Shown here: in pieces, positions 37,418 through 50,381 of the stretch | Layout: each line of letters begins with the position of its first letter | Numbering within the stretch: position 1 is the stretch's first letter | Assembly: GCF_019578655.1 (NCBI RefSeq) | Contig: NC_063261.1 | Location: 13,816,216-13,880,215 of the forward strand | Length of the DNA stretch: 64,000 nt | From: Ricinus communis | Lineage: Eukaryota; Streptophyta; Magnoliopsida; Malpighiales; Euphorbiaceae | Reading direction: 5' to 3' | Notes under the pieces: generated by a model | The model's input: the letters and a program-made list of their open reading frames with translations, nothing else | What the model was told of the DNA's origin: nothing | Database searches by the model: none | Program-made: the position numbers and the translations under genes

Positions 37418-38035
37418 CAATTTCTCAGAATTCTTAACTATGTCAGAGATGTCCTGCCCCATTTGTCCAAATATACATGTCATCTCTCAAAAATGCTAAA
37501 GAAGAATCCTCCTCCATGGTCTGTAGAGCAAACTATAGCTGTCAAGAAATTAAAAGAACTGGCCCCGGATCCGCCTGCACTGACGATACCCTCAACAGGA
37601 AAATTAATACTCTAAACATATGCATCTGACTACGTATGGGGAGCAATATTGGTCGAGAATCTTGACAAAAAGCAAAAGTTGTGTGGATATGCATCAGGAA
37701 CCTTTTGTAAAGCAGAGACACATTATCATTCAACATACAAGGAGATTCTTGCAGTCAAATACGACATAAAAAAGTTTGAATTCTTTCTCATCAGCCAACA
37801 TTTCACTGTAAGGATGGACAACTCCTGTTTTCCAAAGATTCTTGAATTCAATCAGAAAACTATTCCTGAAGCACAATTGCTAAGATTGAAGTCCTGGTTC
37901 AACAAATATGACTTTGAAGTCCAGCATATAAAAGGGACAAAGAATGTGATTTCAGATTTCTTATCCAAACTTTCTAAGCCTAGTCCCCAACCAATGATTC
38001 ACCTGATGTCCACTTTTGATCTTCCAATCATCTTC
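37418..38035 (+). pseudogene. viral RNase H, locus 1
   Basis: After stops at 37415 and 37612, RNase H motifs are readable: YASDYVWGAILVE, KKQKLCGYASGTF and YHSTYKEILAVKYDIKKFEFFL, then FTVRMDN and KGTKNVISDFLSKLSKP at about 37930-37982. These correspond to the four acidic sites of the retroviral RNase H fold. From 37649 the frame stays open through the end of RNase H into the extra C-terminal domain. Confidence 0.82.
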
Positions 38036-38926
38036 ATGGCCTCACTCAAAAATAAAGGATCATCTTCATCCATGCCAACTCAGCCACCATCTCCTCCAAC
38101 CCTATCTCCAGGACTGACTTCAAAACAAGTCAGTAATTTTGCCAGAAATATGATGTTCCATTACCTCTCCGTCATTCAACAAACTTTCAAAATCCCAATG
38201 AGTCCAAATTTCTTTTACACTGATCACCCATGGAGATTGGTTTATCACCTCACCTCCTCACATCATCAGATACAAGAAGAACTTTGGTTCTTATAGTGCA
38301 TCTCTACCCTCTGTTATTATGCAATAGAAGTTCCTCTTATGGACCTCCTATAATTCCTTAATCTTGACACCAATAATGGAACATTGCCTTGGCAGTATCT
38401 TACCTGGTTTCGAACTGAATATCAGTGGAAGGTTGACCTGTTAAAATTAATCCAGGAAAATAAACTTTTCACTGATAACAATACTCGAGCATCAGAATAT
38501 CGAGTAATTTTCATTATCCACAGGCCCTATTTCTAGGTCATTGAAGGAGCATATGCCACTCAAAATATATGTTACCATTGGAAAACCATTGATTGGCCTC
38601 TACATCAGGCACCTCAGGTTATAGCGGAACTAGATCTTGCACTCAGAGTTAGGAACCAGTAGGAAGACATGGTCATTTCCACTCCACTCATCTGCACACA
38701 GCAATGGATGGATGTTGTGCCACGATCTCCCACATTGCCGACACCCCGGGATGACCCCACACTCTTTCAAGAGCAGCAGGATGCACTAATGCAAGATTCC
38801 CAGCCACTAGAAGATAATGAAGAGCTAGACGACATCAACACTGGTCCATGGTACAAACATCTTTATGATGATGTCAATAATGAAGACTGGCAGAATTTGA
38901 ACCTCTCTCCCTCTCATTCTATGTAA
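38036..38926 (+). pseudogene. viral C-terminal domain of unknown function, locus 1
   Basis: There is no stop between RNase H and this region, but a methionine at 38036 (MASLKNKGSS) could also start a separate protein. Recognisable conserved blocks shared with locus 2 are KQVSNFARNMMFHYL, DHPWRLVYHL, DNNTRASEYRVIF and an acidic end with DALMQDSQPLEDN. Stops are at 38294, 38350, 38535 and 38659. I know no function for it. Florendoviruses are reported to have a second product downstream of RNase H, which may be the same thing. Confidence 0.65.
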
Positions 38927-38979
38927 TACATTAAGTGTTGTCGTGTTTCAGTTACAGTTGTCAAAAGTTGAGGTAAATT

Positions 38980-39096
38980 TATGTATTGTCATGTCCTAGA
39001 AGCCAATCATGTGGCGTGAACAGTTAGACTATTGTCATAGTCTTTATGTATTGTCATGTCCTGGAAGCCAATCACGCGGTGTGAACAGTTAGGCTT
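38980..39096 (+). repeat. 64-bp direct repeat upstream of the viral promoter
   Basis: The block starting ttatgtattgtcatgtcct occurs at 38980 and again at 39044, and likewise twice in the inverted arm. Its place just upstream of a TATA box suggests enhancer-like repeats, as in other caulimovirid promoters; this role is inferred. Confidence 0.7.
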
Positions 39097-39155
39097 CCTT
39101 GAAATGTGTAATGTACAAGCCCTTTCACTTAGTGTCTTGGGTGAGCCTCAAGTCC

Positions 39156-39218
39156 CTATTTAAAGAGGCCTTGGTTGTAATGAGGGGGCAAGCTTCCTTC
39201 CCTCCTCTGATAAATAAA
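39156..39218 (+). promoter_or_regulatory. viral pregenomic promoter and poly-A signal, locus 1
   Basis: A TATA-like CTATTTAAAG at 39156-39165 is followed 48 bp later by AATAAA (39213-39218), with the 65-bp terminal repeat further on. A TATA box shortly before a poly-A signal is the arrangement of caulimovirid pregenomic promoters, in which the signal is passed once and used on the second encounter. Activity in this copy is unknown. Confidence 0.6.
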
Positions 39219-39348
39219 ATCTTTGTGTTCAAATACTCATGGCTTTTTGAGCTCTCTCTCTCTTCTTTGATCCTTTGGTAATGGTTTCTTAGCTAAGCTA
39301 CGATCTGTTTATTCTCGAATATGAAAGGGCTAGCTCGGCTCATCAGGA

Positions 39349-39413
39349 TTTAAAGAACAAAGGACCCCCAGGCTAGGTGTGCCGTCTTGGTCGTAGTTTG
39401 CGATCCTTATCCA
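39349..39413 (+). repeat. 65-bp viral terminal repeat, 3' copy
   Basis: Nearly identical to 32628-32692. It ends at ccttatcca, beyond which this copy continues as gg and then plastid DNA, whereas the 5' copy continues into viral leader. Confidence 0.8.
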
Positions 39414-39414
39414 G

Positions 39415-40584
<1,170 letters not shown>

Positions 40585-40844
40585 TAAATTAATATTTTTT
40601 TATATTTTGATTTCTAGTATATAATTAAATTTTAGTAAAATTCAAATATTTTAAAAATATTTATATTTATTAAAATAATAAAAATTCATATAATTTAATT
40701 TTAAATTATTAAAGTAAAATAAATATTATTTTTATTATTTATTTTGTTATACTCGAATTATGCTTTTGCTAAAAGAATTTGAGAATCAAATTATATTTTT
40801 TTATTAATTTAGTTTTTTAATTGCATTGACTTTCAAAATATAAA

Positions 40845-40984
40845 TGGACTTTAATGAGAAAAATAAAATATAGAAGACAATTCGTCTATTACACAAAAAA
40901 ATTAAGAAGCAAATAGTATAAAACTAAATCTAATTAAAGATTCTCTGACGAAAATTCTGATTGAATGGATCTTTAGTATAAAAT
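40845..40984. repeat. right arm of the split MITE-like element
   Basis: The reverse complement matches 32478-32629 and the arms of the element at 5078-5659 (ATTTTATACTAAA, AATTTTCGTCAG, TTTTATACTATTTG). The 260 bp between 40585 and 40844 look like the element's AT-rich middle. Confidence 0.55.
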
Positions 40985-42149
40985 TATAAAATAAAAAATA
41001 TGTAATTTTTAAATATTTTAAAGTAACTCATATAAGTGGTTAAAGTAACTGATTATTTTAAAGTAACTGATAAATAGTAATGAAAAAGGGGTTATAAAAT
41101 TATTTTTCATCATAGTCTGTGTAGTCATGATATAACGCTAGCTGTCACTCATAACTTATGAAAACTTTAAAGGTATTAAGGGAATACAATATATCAATGA
41201 TTAGGAAGTGTCGTAATATTTTTTATTGCCAATTTAAAAACGAACCTAGAAAGTCACACACAATAAGAGAAATAAGAGCAGATTATAAGTTAGATTTGCA
41301 TAACCTGCAAAATGCTAGCACACTTGAAGTCTAAAGAGCTAAGAGAATATGGTGTGATCTAGATTCAACTATAGGAGTTATAATTTGAAAGATATGTATA
41401 TCTTGTAGTTATATTTGGTTGAGACTCTAATTGAAAGTACAATTAATTCTAATGCAAGTAGAAAATTTTTAGTAATTACTATAGAAATTAATTATACTTT
41501 AGTTAAATAGTTAAATCAAATTATAAATATATATTTATTAAAAGGAGGTTAAATGTTAAAATTAAAAGAATTTTTAATTTACCTTTATCATATATTAATT
41601 AATTAATTAATAAGTGTATTAATTAATAATTAATATTATGGTTTTCTTTTAAGATATATCTCAAGAAAAATATCTCTGGAGATAAAACAATACAGTCTTT
41701 TAAGAAAAGAATATTATAAAGATTTTAGTGGCTATAGGAGAAAACAAATCTAGGGTTTGGTTTTGGCAAAAGGGTTTGACAAAGAAAAAGATCAGATCTT
41801 TGCAATACTGCTCCTACATCTCTATGTGGATGGACTAGAGGCTTTATAGTTGGAGAGCTAGAAAGCCAAGAAGCCAAAATATTTTTTTCACTGAATTTTT
41901 GCACTATAACAGGTAATCCTAATTGATTTTAAGATAGATCTAGGCACTTGATTATGCGCAATACAATTTGATATAGTATATGCAAGAGTTGTGATATGTT
42001 GGGTATTTTGTGTTTTGAATCTTAAACTTTTTTTAATAATTTTTTATTCCATTATGCTATTATTATATATTAATTAGGATTTTCTAACAATAAAGTGCTG
42101 AAATATCTAAAGTAATCTTCAGGCCATAGTATTTTCTTTCTTGCAAACT
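40985..42149. other. AT-rich intergenic DNA
   Basis: No gene seen. Sequence from about 41700 becomes less AT-rich and may belong to the copia remnant that follows (the non-coding part of a deleted element), but I find no motif there. Confidence 0.45.
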
Positions 42150-42555
42150 TTGAGCTCAAGTTGATAGCATTTTGTAATAGTGACTAGGTAGGTTGTAAGG
42201 ATTCAAGGAAGTCTTTAACTGGTTTTAGCATTTTTTTTTTGGAAAAGCTTAAGTTAGTTGGAAATCTAGAAAGAAAAATGTAGTGGCCAAAAGTTTGACG
42301 GAGTAGAATACATAGCAATGGCTTCTATAGTATTTAAAGTGTTGTGGATCTTGTTTCTATTAAATGATTTGGGAGTAAAGCATCAAGAAAGTGTTGAGCT
42401 GAATTATGATAACATGTCTGCCATAAGAGGTCAAAACACATTGAAATTGATTGCCACTTCATGAGAGACAAATTTATTGAAAGTGTCTTTAAGCCAATTC
42501 ATATTAACACCATGAGTAGATTGTTGACTTCTGCACAAAAGCTTTGAATCCTAGA
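42150..42555 (+). pseudogene. Ty1/copia RNase H remnant
   Basis: In shifting frames: DSRKSLTGF, then VEYIAMASIVFKVLWILFLL and NDLGVKHQESVELNYDNMSA (42306-42415), then DCHFMRDKFIESVFKPIHIN and FCTKAL. This is the C-terminal RNase H of a copia polyprotein, unrelated to the element at 20.7-25.5 kb. Nothing else of that element is present, and the TRIM begins a few bases later. Confidence 0.8.
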
Positions 42556-42560
42556 CAGTT

Positions 42561-43482
42561 TGTAACGACCCAGAACTAGATCACATGAAATATTATCCGC
42601 TTTGGCCTCCACTAGCCTTACAGTTTTGTCCCTTTGGCGGGTTCGAGAACTTCCTAGGAGTTCCCCCATCCTAGAATTTCTCTGAACCAAGCACGTTTAA
42701 CTTTGGAGTTTCTATGACTCCACAGCCAAATAACCAAAAGGCACCTCATGTGATTAGTTCCATCTCTTTACATATATGTTATCAACCATTCCCCACCCCA
42801 TTTCAATTTGTAATTCGATTCATTCATGTACCCCTGTACCTTAAAGTGCTGCCATCCTAGAAGCCTGCGAGAAACCGCTTCTTGTCTAGGCATCCTATCT
42901 TTTCCCCAGCGTCCACTTCCCGCTCTCGTTGGACCACTCTCTAAGTCAGGTTGTCACATGCCCACTAGCTTCCGCCTGGTTCGTCCTCGAACACACATCT
43001 ACTAAAGGGGTCCTGCTCTGATACTATTTGTAACGATTCGGAACCATATCACATGAGATATTGTCCGCTTTAGCCTCCACTAGCCTCACGGTTTTATCCC
43101 TTTTGGCAGGTTCCAAAACTTCCCAAGAGTTCCCCCATCCTCGAATTTCTCTAAACCAAACACGTTTAACTTTGGAGTTCCTATGACTCCACAACTAAAT
43201 AATCAAAAGGCGCCTCATGTGATTAGTTCTATCTCTTTACATATATGTTATCAACTATTCCCCCACCCCATTTCGATGTGTAATTCGATTCATTCATATA
43301 TCCCCGTATCTTAGAGTGTTGCCATCCTAGAAGCCTGCTAAAAACCGCTCATTGTCTAGGCATCCTATTTTTGCCCCGACCCACTTCCCGCCCTCGTCGG
43401 ACCGCTCTCTAGGTCAGGCTGTCACATGCCCACTAGCTTCCACCTGGTTCGTCCTCGAACCACACATCTACTAAAGGGGTCA
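42561..43482 (-). mobile_element. TRIM (terminal-repeat retrotransposon in miniature)
   Basis: Two LTR copies of 398 bp each (42561-42958 and 43029-43426) begin TGTAACG and end GTCACA on the plus strand, so the ends are near inverted. Only 70 bp separate them, containing a minus-strand primer site TAGTATCAGAGC (43015-43026) immediately after the right-hand LTR. There is no coding capacity. A second, truncated internal segment (43427-43482) follows the right LTR, so this is the remains of a head-to-tail tandem array. The LTRs differ by a modest number of substitutions. Confidence 0.82.
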
Positions 43483-44258
43483 ATTTGAATTTATATAACA
43501 TATGTTATACCCAAAATACAAAACATCAACGTTGCTGGAATTTTGACAGTTTTCTGTCTTAATATACTTAAAATTATATCAAGCTTAATCTTTATGTAAT
43601 TATTCAACACTCTACTAATTCATGATAATCAGACCTTTAATTAATTAATGAAAGCATCAATTGAAGTTTTTCCAATTTATAATAAAAAACCCTAATGATA
43701 AATTAATAATACTCAAGTAACAACTCACCAATTTCAGCTTTTGGGTCGCTAATATGCTCAAATCCTTTAGCTTTAGGTTGGCTTCTTCAATAGTTGGTAA
43801 AACCCTATCTTAATTTTAAGTTTTTCTAGGTATTTCACTCATCTCTCTTATTCTAAATTTTGAGTTTTTGGCCATGTACGAATTTTAAAAAAATGAAGAG
43901 GTAAAATAAGCTTGCTCATGGTCCAATTTTCAAGATTCATCTCTGAATGCCACCACCTACTAAAATTAGTTTTATCATCCCAAGTTAATTCTTACTAACC
44001 ATACATAGGTACTAACTTTTAATTGTATCTTTTAAGTCCAATCTATTTACCCAACCTTCAACTATTGGTTCAATTAAGTCTTAAGGCTTAATACACATAA
44101 TCCAAGTACTTAATCAACTTATCTAAATTAATAATCTAATATCATGCTTCTTATTCTCTACTTATAATTAATATATGTCTATTATTAATATACCACCATG
44201 CCCAATGATTAAATGTAAATGCACATAACATGTATGATGAGAAAATGTAGGCGTTACA
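43483..44258 (-). repeat. probable Ty3/gypsy 3' LTR, truncated
   Basis: On the minus strand it starts TGTAACGCC (at 44258) directly after a GAGGAGGGGAGAG polypurine run and a chromodomain, the expected place for a 3' LTR. It runs left through AT-rich sequence until it meets the TRIM at 43482. Its far end and its partner LTR are missing. Confidence 0.6.
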
Positions 44259-44400
44259 ACTCTCCCCTCCTCCCGAAATTTTAACAACTCACCAACATTA
44301 CTATGGAATAGATGCAGGTACTTCTATCTCATATGCTCTTCCACTTTCCAAGTTGCTTCTCCTGGTGAATGATGACTCCACTTAATCTTGACAATAGGAA
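44259..44400 (-). pseudogene. Ty3/gypsy chromodomain, pol C-terminus
   Basis: The minus strand reads IVKIKWSHHSPGEATWKVEE followed by HMR, a stop, and YLHLF, then FREEGRVVT. W..HS..EATWE.E..M...YP.LF is the signature of the chromodomain at the integrase end of chromoviruses, which guides insertion to certain chromatin. Only the last 45 codons survive. Confidence 0.75.
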
Positions 44401-44419
44401 TGTCTTTATATAGCTAGAT

Positions 44420-45996
44420 GGAACATGTTTACATGATATTAAAATAGTTTTTGAGAGTCTTAGAGGAAGAGTTAGACCTATGAATTAGAAAGGGAATGAT
44501 ATTGTAATGCATTAGAACTAGCATTTACATAAATATTTGGAATATGCATAAAATGTGAATTGATGAATGTGTTAACAGGAACTCAAAGGCCTGGAAAGGA
44601 AGTTGTGGAGAAAAGAGATTCTTCTATGTTGAAGGAATAAGTGTATTTTGAGTAAGTAAATAGTTAATATTTGCTATATTCATATATTTAATCAAATGTT
44701 CCGCGAATGATTGTGTTTTCTTAATATCGTGTTATGTTTGAAAGAATGAGATGGAAATTATTGGTATTGGGTGAAATAATTGTTATTGCTTGAATATAAT
44801 ATAAGTGAAATGATTGAATTGTGATGCGCATGTGAATGGTGGATTCCCTTGTGAATATATATATATATATATAAGTATGTAATGTGAGGATGAGGCGGGG
44901 CAGCTTACGTGTGCGATAGGTGAGGATGAGGTGGAGCAGCATATTAAATGGGATCCACGAGCCGTGAGAACTAACCATAATTGCTGAATTGTATTGTTTT
45001 TATGATGGTTGTAATGAATTGAGTAGAATGGTATGATCTTATGCGTAAATTATAAATCATGATAAGTTATGTGATTGGTGAAAATTGTATTAAGTGTATG
45101 TGATATAAATTATGTTGATTATTTATTTACCGAACTGGAGGCTCACCCCTCTCCAAATTTTTTTTTCAAGTTTGTAAATAGTAGTGCATCAGTTGGTTGT
45201 ATCCGAAGTCTAGCTTTTAGCAGTTCTGTCAGGTTGGGCCAGTTTTGCGGAGTCTCCTCTTGATGCATTTTGTATGCAGTTATGTGATGTATATGAAAGT
45301 GTGCCTTGTAAGGCATAAGAAGATATTTTGAATACTTGTTAAATGATTTTTAAGTATAATCATATGTTTATATGTTAATAACCTTATTTCTTGATTCTTA
45401 ACAATCTCCATATTGACCTATCTACAAGTAGTATATAGTCTATGACGCTTGTATGCTACCTGGCAAATGTCTGTTGGTTAACATGTAATGGGGGTGTGAA
45501 TTGTCTGAGACAAGGAAGATGTAGATAGGGTTTGGTCAAGTACTTGAATCTCGTACTGGAACTAGTTATAATGTTTTACTAATGGTCTTGGATTATTATT
45601 GTTGATTATGTGGTTTTCTAGAATCCCAACAGCTTATGGAGCAGTATATATGCTGAAATGATCTTGCCATACATTCGTAACGGATTATGGTGGTTTTTGC
45701 TTGTGATTTTCTGGGATCCTAACTACTTATTGAGTAGAATACGTGCTAAGAATAAAAAAAAGAAGGGGTTTTCTTAGATCTTGTGCTACAATCTGTTTGT
45801 GATTTAATTGGATTTCTAATTGTGGTAGATTTTGAGAATTATTTATGTGATTTTCCATGAGTCATCAAGCGTGTGGAGCATCATGTCTCCTGAGACTGAG
45901 AATTAGGTTTTCTTTGTTGATTTCTTCTTCTTATGTTTGTATGTGATTGGGTGGAAATTATATTAAGTGTATGTGATTTGGTTCTGGGTCGTTACA
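44420..45996 (+). repeat. probable LTR remnant of a Ty3/gypsy element
   Basis: Moderately AT-rich sequence with features typical of long gypsy LTRs: short repeated GATGAGG blocks (44888-44945), a GGCTCACCCCTCTCC box (45142-45156), and an end GGTTCTGGGTCGTTACA at 45980-45996. That end is the reverse complement of the first bases of the TRIM LTR at 42561. The left boundary is a guess. No coding sequence is present. Confidence 0.4.
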
Positions 45997-47423
45997 CAAT
46001 TTAACTACCTTCTTTCCAAGATGAGTATATATAACATATATGCACATCTTAAGGGGGAGTGCAAATAGTTTTGTAAATAAAGATTAGTTAGGATTTCGTT
46101 ATGCTCATTTGCTCAACTAGCACGTGTAGCTTACTGCCCTTCTATATTATTTAAAGAAGTTGTAATATGTTATTTATCACTTTTGTGAAGAATTTTTTCC
46201 ACACTTTTACTTTTACTGGATACTAGATAAAATAGATACGTGCAATTTATGCATCGACACATTAAGTTTAAGTTAAGCAACTAGGTTGTTTTGCGTTATA
46301 AGTTTTCCTACAATCTGTTCTATAGACAAAAGCGAAGTCAGAACTTGTGATCCAATATCAATTACAGTTGAATCTAAACTCATACTCGAGAGTTAGTTGT
46401 TCATAAATTATTAATTAATGTATAGATTCTAAGAAAAATAAGTCTTATTATGGTTTTCTTAGATGACTCCGACCCTATAAATGAATAAAAAGTTAAATTT
46501 ATATTGAATCTCACTTGAATTGCCCATTTATCCTTTTAAGGAGAAAAATTTGTTTCAAATCAGGTTTGATTTAGAAAAGTATGCCATACTAATGTGCCTT
46601 AGATCACCCATATCTCAAGATTCCGTCGATGAGCAAATTGAACTATTCATATAGTTGAAAATTTTCACAAGCCAAATACAAAACACGATTATTTGGGACA
46701 CATTCTACCACTGAGTCAATTGTCTATTGTGCGGAATTCTTACTGGAGACTTACTATGCCAAAAGTGAGAGGAACTCTGTTTTAATATTTTTGTATATTA
46801 CATGTATTTTATTAATAGAAAAATAAATAAAATTGTGCATCATAAAATAAGATACGGAAAGATTTCATATTGTTCATTTGGGAATCCTCCCAAAATAGAA
46901 AAGCAAAGCATTTTGGGAGAATTTATTTATGTTATATATTGAAGGTTCAATGGTTATGAATTATATATCCTATCCTTATATTATTTACATACAAAGTAAT
47001 TTACATATTCAAAATCTCTAAATTTAGAAAACAAACGTTATTAATATTCAAAATATTATTCTTTTCAGTACATCATAATGTGTGAGGGACAATTAACCTC
47101 ATCTATAAGATGGTTTCGTCCTAGATTATAAACCAATTAATTACATCAAATCAAAATAGATTAACCTTTTTAAAATTACTGATAAATAATACAATCATTG
47201 TAAAAATATTTTAATTAATTTCATAATTTAAATTTTTAGCAGTTTAGTTAATTAACTTGCTAATATTGTCTTACTATTTTTTAAAATAATAGTAAGTACA
47301 AAAAAAATAGTTAAGCGAGAAACTAAAACAAAGCGAAATCCTATTTTCAGAAGAGTTAAAATTGTTTTTCTTCCTTTCCTTTAATATGGAGTTATAATAT
47401 ATATATATAAATATTTTGAAACC
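45997..47423. other. AT-rich intergenic DNA
   Basis: No gene or known element recognised. A short TA tract lies near 47397-47409. Confidence 0.5.
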
Positions 47424-49353
47424 TAAACTTTTTCTGATATTGTGTCTTTTTTTTACACATAAAATTTTTATTTTGACACGTGTACTTATTTTTGACACAC
47501 GAGATTCAAGCTTATGTGTTTATAATTTTTTTCTATTAATTTATTGATTAATAGGTTAAATTCCTAATTAAATACTAATTCTTATTCCTAAGAAATATCA
47601 TATTAACAATAAATTAATTTTCTAATTAGATAATGATTATCCTATAAAATAAAATATTAATTATATTTTAATATTATATTAATTGATAAATTAATTTTCT
47701 AATTAGATACTAATTATAATTTTAAAAATAATATTTTAAATAGTTTATTCGCTAATAAATTAATTTTTTACAAATATAAAAAATTTTAATTATAAAAAGT
47801 AGAAATATCAATTATATTGATAATGTTAATTTATATAATATCAGATTAATTAATAAATATTTTAGAATAATTCTATATTAGTACATTAATAAAATTTTAA
47901 AATACTAAAAAATTAAGAAAGACAATTAAAAATATCTAATTTGCTATTATTTTTAAAATATGATGAATGAATATTATATATTAAATATTATATTAAATTA
48001 TATTTATAAAAATAATTTTATAATCATAAAATAATAACGGCAATACAATATACGGGTAAACGACTAGTGTATACTTAATTTATAACACATAAGATTTTTA
48101 TTTTGATATGTGTGTTTACTTTTGACACATGGGATTCACGTTTATGTATAACTTTATAGTTTTTTTATTACTTTATTAATTTATAAGTTACATTCCTAAT
48201 TAAACACTGATTCTAATCCTAAGAAATAACATATTACTTATATTTTAATATTATTTTAACTAATTAATAGTTTTCTAATGAGATAATAATACTAATTCCA
48301 TCATAAAAAATAGCATATTAATTATGTGTTAATATTATATTAATTAATAAAGTAGTTTTATAATTAGATAATAATTCTAATTCTAAAAAGTAACGTCTTA
48401 AATTATACTTTTAATATTAAACTTAATAATAAATTATTTTTTAATTATATAATAAATTTTAATCATAATAATATCAATTATATTGACATATTAATTTTAA
48501 AATTAATTAACAAATAATTTTTAATATAATTCTTATATTATGCATTAATAGAATTTTAAATTTTTTAAAAAATTAAGGATATTTGAAAATAGTTAGTTTG
48601 CTCTATAAATTAATATTAAATATTAAATTTTTTATTAAATGTATCTATCAACTTTATTTTATAATGAAAATAATAATAATGGCCATGCAACATACGGGTA
48701 ATCGACTAGTATATATTAATTTATGAGATCTAATTTTTTTTAATATGTGTGCTTAACACATAAAATTTTTATTTTGACATATGTACTTATTTTTGACACA
48801 TCAAGTTCAAACTTATATGTAATTTTATAGTTTTTCTATTAATTTATAGTTTAATATGTTACATTCCTAATTAAATACTAACTTTAATCCTAAGAAATAG
48901 TATCTTAATTATATTTTAATATTATATTAACTAATAAATAATTTCCTAATCAGATAATTTTACTAATTTTTATCATAAGAAATAGCATATTAATTATATT
49001 TTAATATTTTATTAACTAATTAATTAATTTTTAATTAGATAATGATTTTAATTCTAGAAAATAACATCTTATATTATATTTTTAATATTTATTCAATAAT
49101 AAATTTATTTTTCAGTTATATAATAAATTTTTAATTCTAAAAATAGTAATATCAATTATACTGATAGTATTAATATATATAATACTAAAACTAATAAATC
49201 AATATTTTTAAAATAATTTTTAGTTTGCTATTAGTTCTTAAGATATTAAGAATTAATATTAAATATTAAATTTTTTATTAAATTATATCTATCAATTTAA
49301 TTTTATAGTTGATATAATAATAACGGTTGTGCAACACACTAATAAATGACTAG
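47424..49353 (+). repeat. three tandem units of about 643 bp with Helitron-like 3' ends
   Basis: Three diverged units in tandem. Each has the same order of landmarks: acacataaaattttta, a dyad of tttgacaca-type words, ttacattcctaattaaa, and an end CTAG followed by T. The ends are at 48064-48067, 48706-48709 and 49350-49353, so the periods are 642 and 644 bp. Just upstream of each end is a degraded GTGCAACRCAC-like hairpin and ACGGGTAA. A short hairpin about 10 bases before CTAG, with T after it, is what Helitron 3' ends look like. No 5' TC end or helicase is visible, so the class is uncertain. Confidence 0.6.
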
Positions 49354-50262
49354 TTATTTTACTAGTAAGAATTAGCCGTTTGCTTTAGAAACAAACACTT
49401 GAAACAAACAACATCTATTATCAAAAGTTTTGTTTAAATAAAATTCAATTAAACTCTTAGACTTATCTATAAAGACCAATCCACCTTTTTTACTACTTAG
49501 GATTATTCTACTTCACTATTCTAGCTCAATTACTTCTTCTTTTTTAACAGCTGGAAAAGTACATGGTTTACACTCTTGTCACTGGGTGTGAAAAATGTAA
49601 CTAAAAAATCAATTAATTTTTAGATGTAATTTTAAAAAATTAATTACTTTCTTTAAAAAAAATCAATTTCTTATAAAACAATTCAAAGTGTCAATTTAAT
49701 AAGAATAAAATAATAATAAAAAAAGGTCATTACCGGCACCTAACAACAAGCAAACAACCTCTAAATCAATAACCTTTAAACCACCATTTCAAGATAATCA
49801 ATCTCGAAGTTTGCAATAAACATAAGTAATCATCTTACATCTCCTTATCACAACCATTTTAAAATTGCTGATCATTATGAAATTAGTTGAATAAATCTAA
49901 TAATTTAAAATCCTGAGTGATTAATACCTTAATTGCTTAATTAGCTTGCTAATTTTATGTTAAGATATAACTAGTTTTTGAAAATTCTTTGATGTTCTTT
50001 TAATATATATTAAACTTTAATCAAACTGTGAAAAATTTATAACTGATAATAATTATTTTTTGAAATTAAAGAGTAATAAGTTATAAAATAAATAAGTTTT
50101 ATTTTCATTATTTTTGTCTAATCAAATATGTATTCGTAGATTGCATTACATTATATAATTTATCAAATAAATTCTTGAGAGAAAACATTATATAGTTTAC
50201 CGACTTTAAAAAGTATATTTTAAAACTCAAAAAGGAATTCCGTCTGGAATCTATAGTGAAAC

Positions 50263-50301
<39 letters not shown>

Positions 50302-50325
50302 GAGTATAGATTATAGATTATAAAT
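49354..50325. other. AT-rich intergenic DNA ending in a TA microsatellite
   Basis: No gene seen. A TA tract at about 50268-50295 lies about 40 bp left of the first viral base of locus 2. Confidence 0.5.
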
Positions 50326-50337
50326 GTGGAAAATGAA

Positions 50338-50381
50338 TGGTCTCGACTCGGGATGGAGATGAGAATAGCCTTACTTCCGCC
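50338..50381 (-). pseudogene. movement-protein scrap at the left viral junction
   Basis: About 44 bp match 60866-60908 in the same genomic orientation (GATGGAGATGAGAATAGCC), so this piece is antisense to the adjoining reverse-transcriptase fragment, which is on the plus strand. The join at 50381/50382 is a head-on fusion of two unrelated viral sites. Confidence 0.8.

Larger units (their letters stand above)
38974..39414 (+). repeat. left arm of viral inverted repeat around plastid DNA
   Basis: 441 bp of viral 3' non-coding sequence, including the promoter and terminal repeat. Its inverted partner is 40146-40584. The arms are highly similar and the spacer is 731 bp. Confidence 0.88.

Noticed and set aside
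32628..39414. Ty3/gypsy LTR retrotransposon instead of a pararetrovirus
   Set aside because: No LTRs of normal length, no integrase, and a 30K-type movement protein are present.
47424..49353. CRISPR-like or centromeric satellite array
   Set aside because: Only three diverged units of about 643 bp, no short direct repeats with spacers, and the ends look like transposon termini.
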